The position numbers and the translations under genes were made by a program. From JAGOEX01 sp964630905 (GTDB lineage: Bacteria > UBP6 > UBA1177): a stretch of 64,000 nucleotides of DNA. The notes beneath the pieces were generated by a model. It was not told where the DNA came from, did no database searches, and worked only from the letters and a program-made list of their open reading frames with translations. Positions 63,028 to 64,000 of the stretch are shown in pieces. The DNA is taken from the NCBI GenBank assembly GCA_964630905.1, contig CAZVWR010000013.1:1-64000 (forward strand), given 5' to 3'. Each line of letters opens with the position of its first letter. Position 1 is the first letter of the stretch.

Positions 63028-63084
63028 GGTAACCCCCGTAAAATCACACACATCGCTATAATGATAAGTATTTACAGTATTATG

Positions 63085-64000
63085 TCAAGAAGCCGGAGTC
63101 TGTTTTTCTGGTTCAGGGCTGAACGAATCAAGCATCGATTTTATTGTTTCCGGAGGAAGTTTGAAATGAAGTCCGAGCGGAGTTTCAATAAGTTCCTGCG
63201 GGTAGAATTCCCGTATTCCTTTGAAATTCATTTTTGAATCAAGCAGTACTGCTCTGCTTTTTTTTCCGGTCTCCTTGAAAACATCTATTGAACATGCCAG
63301 CATATTCTTTCCGGCAACTCTGACAACCGTTCCGGGAGGGAAAATCCCAAGTGCCGAAAACAGTGCTTTTGATGTAACTGACGCAAAACATTTCATTTCC
63401 GCCATTTTAAAAATCTGCTCTATCGCATCAGTTCTTTTCATCGGCACACCTTTTCTTGAAGGCCACCATCTTGTTACAAGGTCATAGTAATCACAGACTT
63501 TAATTATTTCACCAAGCGGAGTTGACATGACAGGCTTTTCCGGTGGAACAGGTTCTCCTGCAAAGGTGTATGTTGAATGATGAAGCCCTGAAGTAATAGC
63601 GGCCTCCATCATTGCAAAGTTCAATGAATTAAGTCTGCTCAGTACGGCAAAACCATCCTGTGAATGTTCCACTGTTTCGCCCCTGCACCTTTCAGGGATG
63701 CCGATATCGTGAAAATATGCCGCAGTTCCGATCCTTGTCAACAGTCCTCTTTCAATACCGAGCTGTATTCCTGCGGCAATGCTCAGGATTGTCGTGTTTG
63801 CAAGGTGGGTTGCAATGAATTTGCCGCTTAAGCTGTTAATTGATGCAAGAACAAGAAGATGTGCCTCCTGTGAATCAGTTGATCCGTCTGACATTAGATC
63901 TATGACATTCTGGACATTTCTTATCGCCTTTCTAAGAGGTATCGGCCTGTTCTCTTTAATTTTGGATTTGAAAAGAGCATGGTCGGTTATGAGATTTCTG
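63085..64000 (-). CDS. HD-domain protein, C-terminal part (runs off the window)
   Basis: The frame is open to base 64000, so only the last 304 residues or so are seen. The part with LTRIGTAAYFHDIGIPERCRGE holds an HD metal pair, followed by EAAITSGLHHSTYTFAGEP and VCDYYDLVTRWWPSRKG, which resemble HD-GYP phosphodiesterases; the GYP motif is not clear, so c-di-GMP hydrolysis is uncertain. C-terminal 90 residues (FPPGTVVRVAGK) are like the tail of HD-GYP proteins in myxobacteria. The first ATG in view (63894) is probably internal. Confidence 0.75.
   Translation of the reverse strand, partial: RNLITDHALFKSKIKENRPIPLRKAIRNVQNVIDLMSDGSTDSQEAHLLVLASINSLSGKFIATHLANTTILSIAAGIQLGIERGLLTRIGTAAYFHDIGIPERCRGETVEHSQDGFAVLSRLNSLNFAMMEAAITSGLHHSTYTFAGEPVPPEKPVMSTPLGEIIKVCDYYDLVTRWWPSRKGVPMKRTDAIEQIFKMAEMKCFASVTSKALFSALGIFPPGTVVRVAGKNMLACSIDVFKETGKKSRAVLLDSKMNFKGIREFYPQELIETPLGLHFKLPPETIKSMLDSFSPEPEKQTPAS

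Noticed and set aside
62286..63061. Plus-strand Tyr/Cys/Leu-rich and Pro/Val-rich ORFs opposite the Cys-rich lipoprotein
   Set aside because: They arise from the nine-base repeat read on the other strand in different frames.

Overview
The window is about 64 kb of moderately AT-rich DNA from a Gram-negative bacterium. Diderm markers include a TonB-dependent receptor with its own ExbD and TonB, many lipobox proteins and outer-membrane-like barrels. Several families point to a Myxococcota / former Deltaproteobacteria-like lineage: exported proteins with Gly-Asp/Asn-Thr-Gly linkers, Cys-rich disintegrin-like and EGF modules, a C-terminal Cys-TM-basic sorting tail, and a membrane protein resembling MXAN_5187. 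The lineage is an inference; no rRNA is present. TTG starts with good Shine-Dalgarno sequences are common.

Layout. 1-1700: an AAA-type ATPase fragment, a transglutaminase-like protein and a TauE/SafE exporter, all on the minus strand. 1800-4840: three plus-strand genes (exported beta-propeller-like protein, YaiI/YqxD protein, lipoprotein). 4838-21636: a long minus-strand run. In transcription order it holds a small ORF, aroQ, efp, four envelope/TPR proteins of unknown role, rsmD, coaD, ispE, tRNA-Gln, rplY, pth, an exported hydrolase-like protein, an acidic lipoprotein plus radical SAM/SPASM enzyme pair, a papain-family multidomain lipoprotein and a small barrel protein. 21763-25014: purH and a TGS/uridine-kinase-like protein. 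25030-33585: a Kazal lipoprotein, then receptor-lipoprotein-ExbD-TonB, then a very large surface protein. 33634-36096: initiator tRNA-Met followed by an accessory island built of three copies of one RHS-core fragment with different cargo (a DUF4160/DUF2442 pair; an RHS tip with a small membrane protein; no cargo). 36200-39483: sugar ABC ATPase and a fused binding-protein/permease. 39658-48959: a DUF285 repeat lipoprotein, a SIR2-GHMP kinase fusion and a 1640-residue kelch-type lipoprotein. 48949-53071: phospholipase D, chorismate mutase, aroA, aroF and rph on the minus strand. 53211-64000: an exported protein, purN, a sensor-like membrane protein, ssb, ugd, an AbgT transporter, a GGDEF protein, a multi-pass membrane protein, another Gly-Asp-Thr lipoprotein and a partial HD-domain gene.

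Most genes are housekeeping: the shikimate/chorismate branch (aroQ, aroF, aroA, chorismate mutase), purine synthesis (purH, purN), CoA, isoprenoid and translation genes. They are interleaved with large, repeat-rich exported proteins.

The best candidate for an undescribed system is the single-gene SIR2-GHMP kinase fusion at 41467-43488. It joins a SIR2-type NAD-binding/hydrolase module, a common effector in abortive-infection defence, to a degenerate GHMP small-molecule kinase fold. Second are the radical SAM/SPASM enzyme with its adjacent acidic lipoprotein (8846-10504) and the RHS cassette island downstream of tRNA-fMet.
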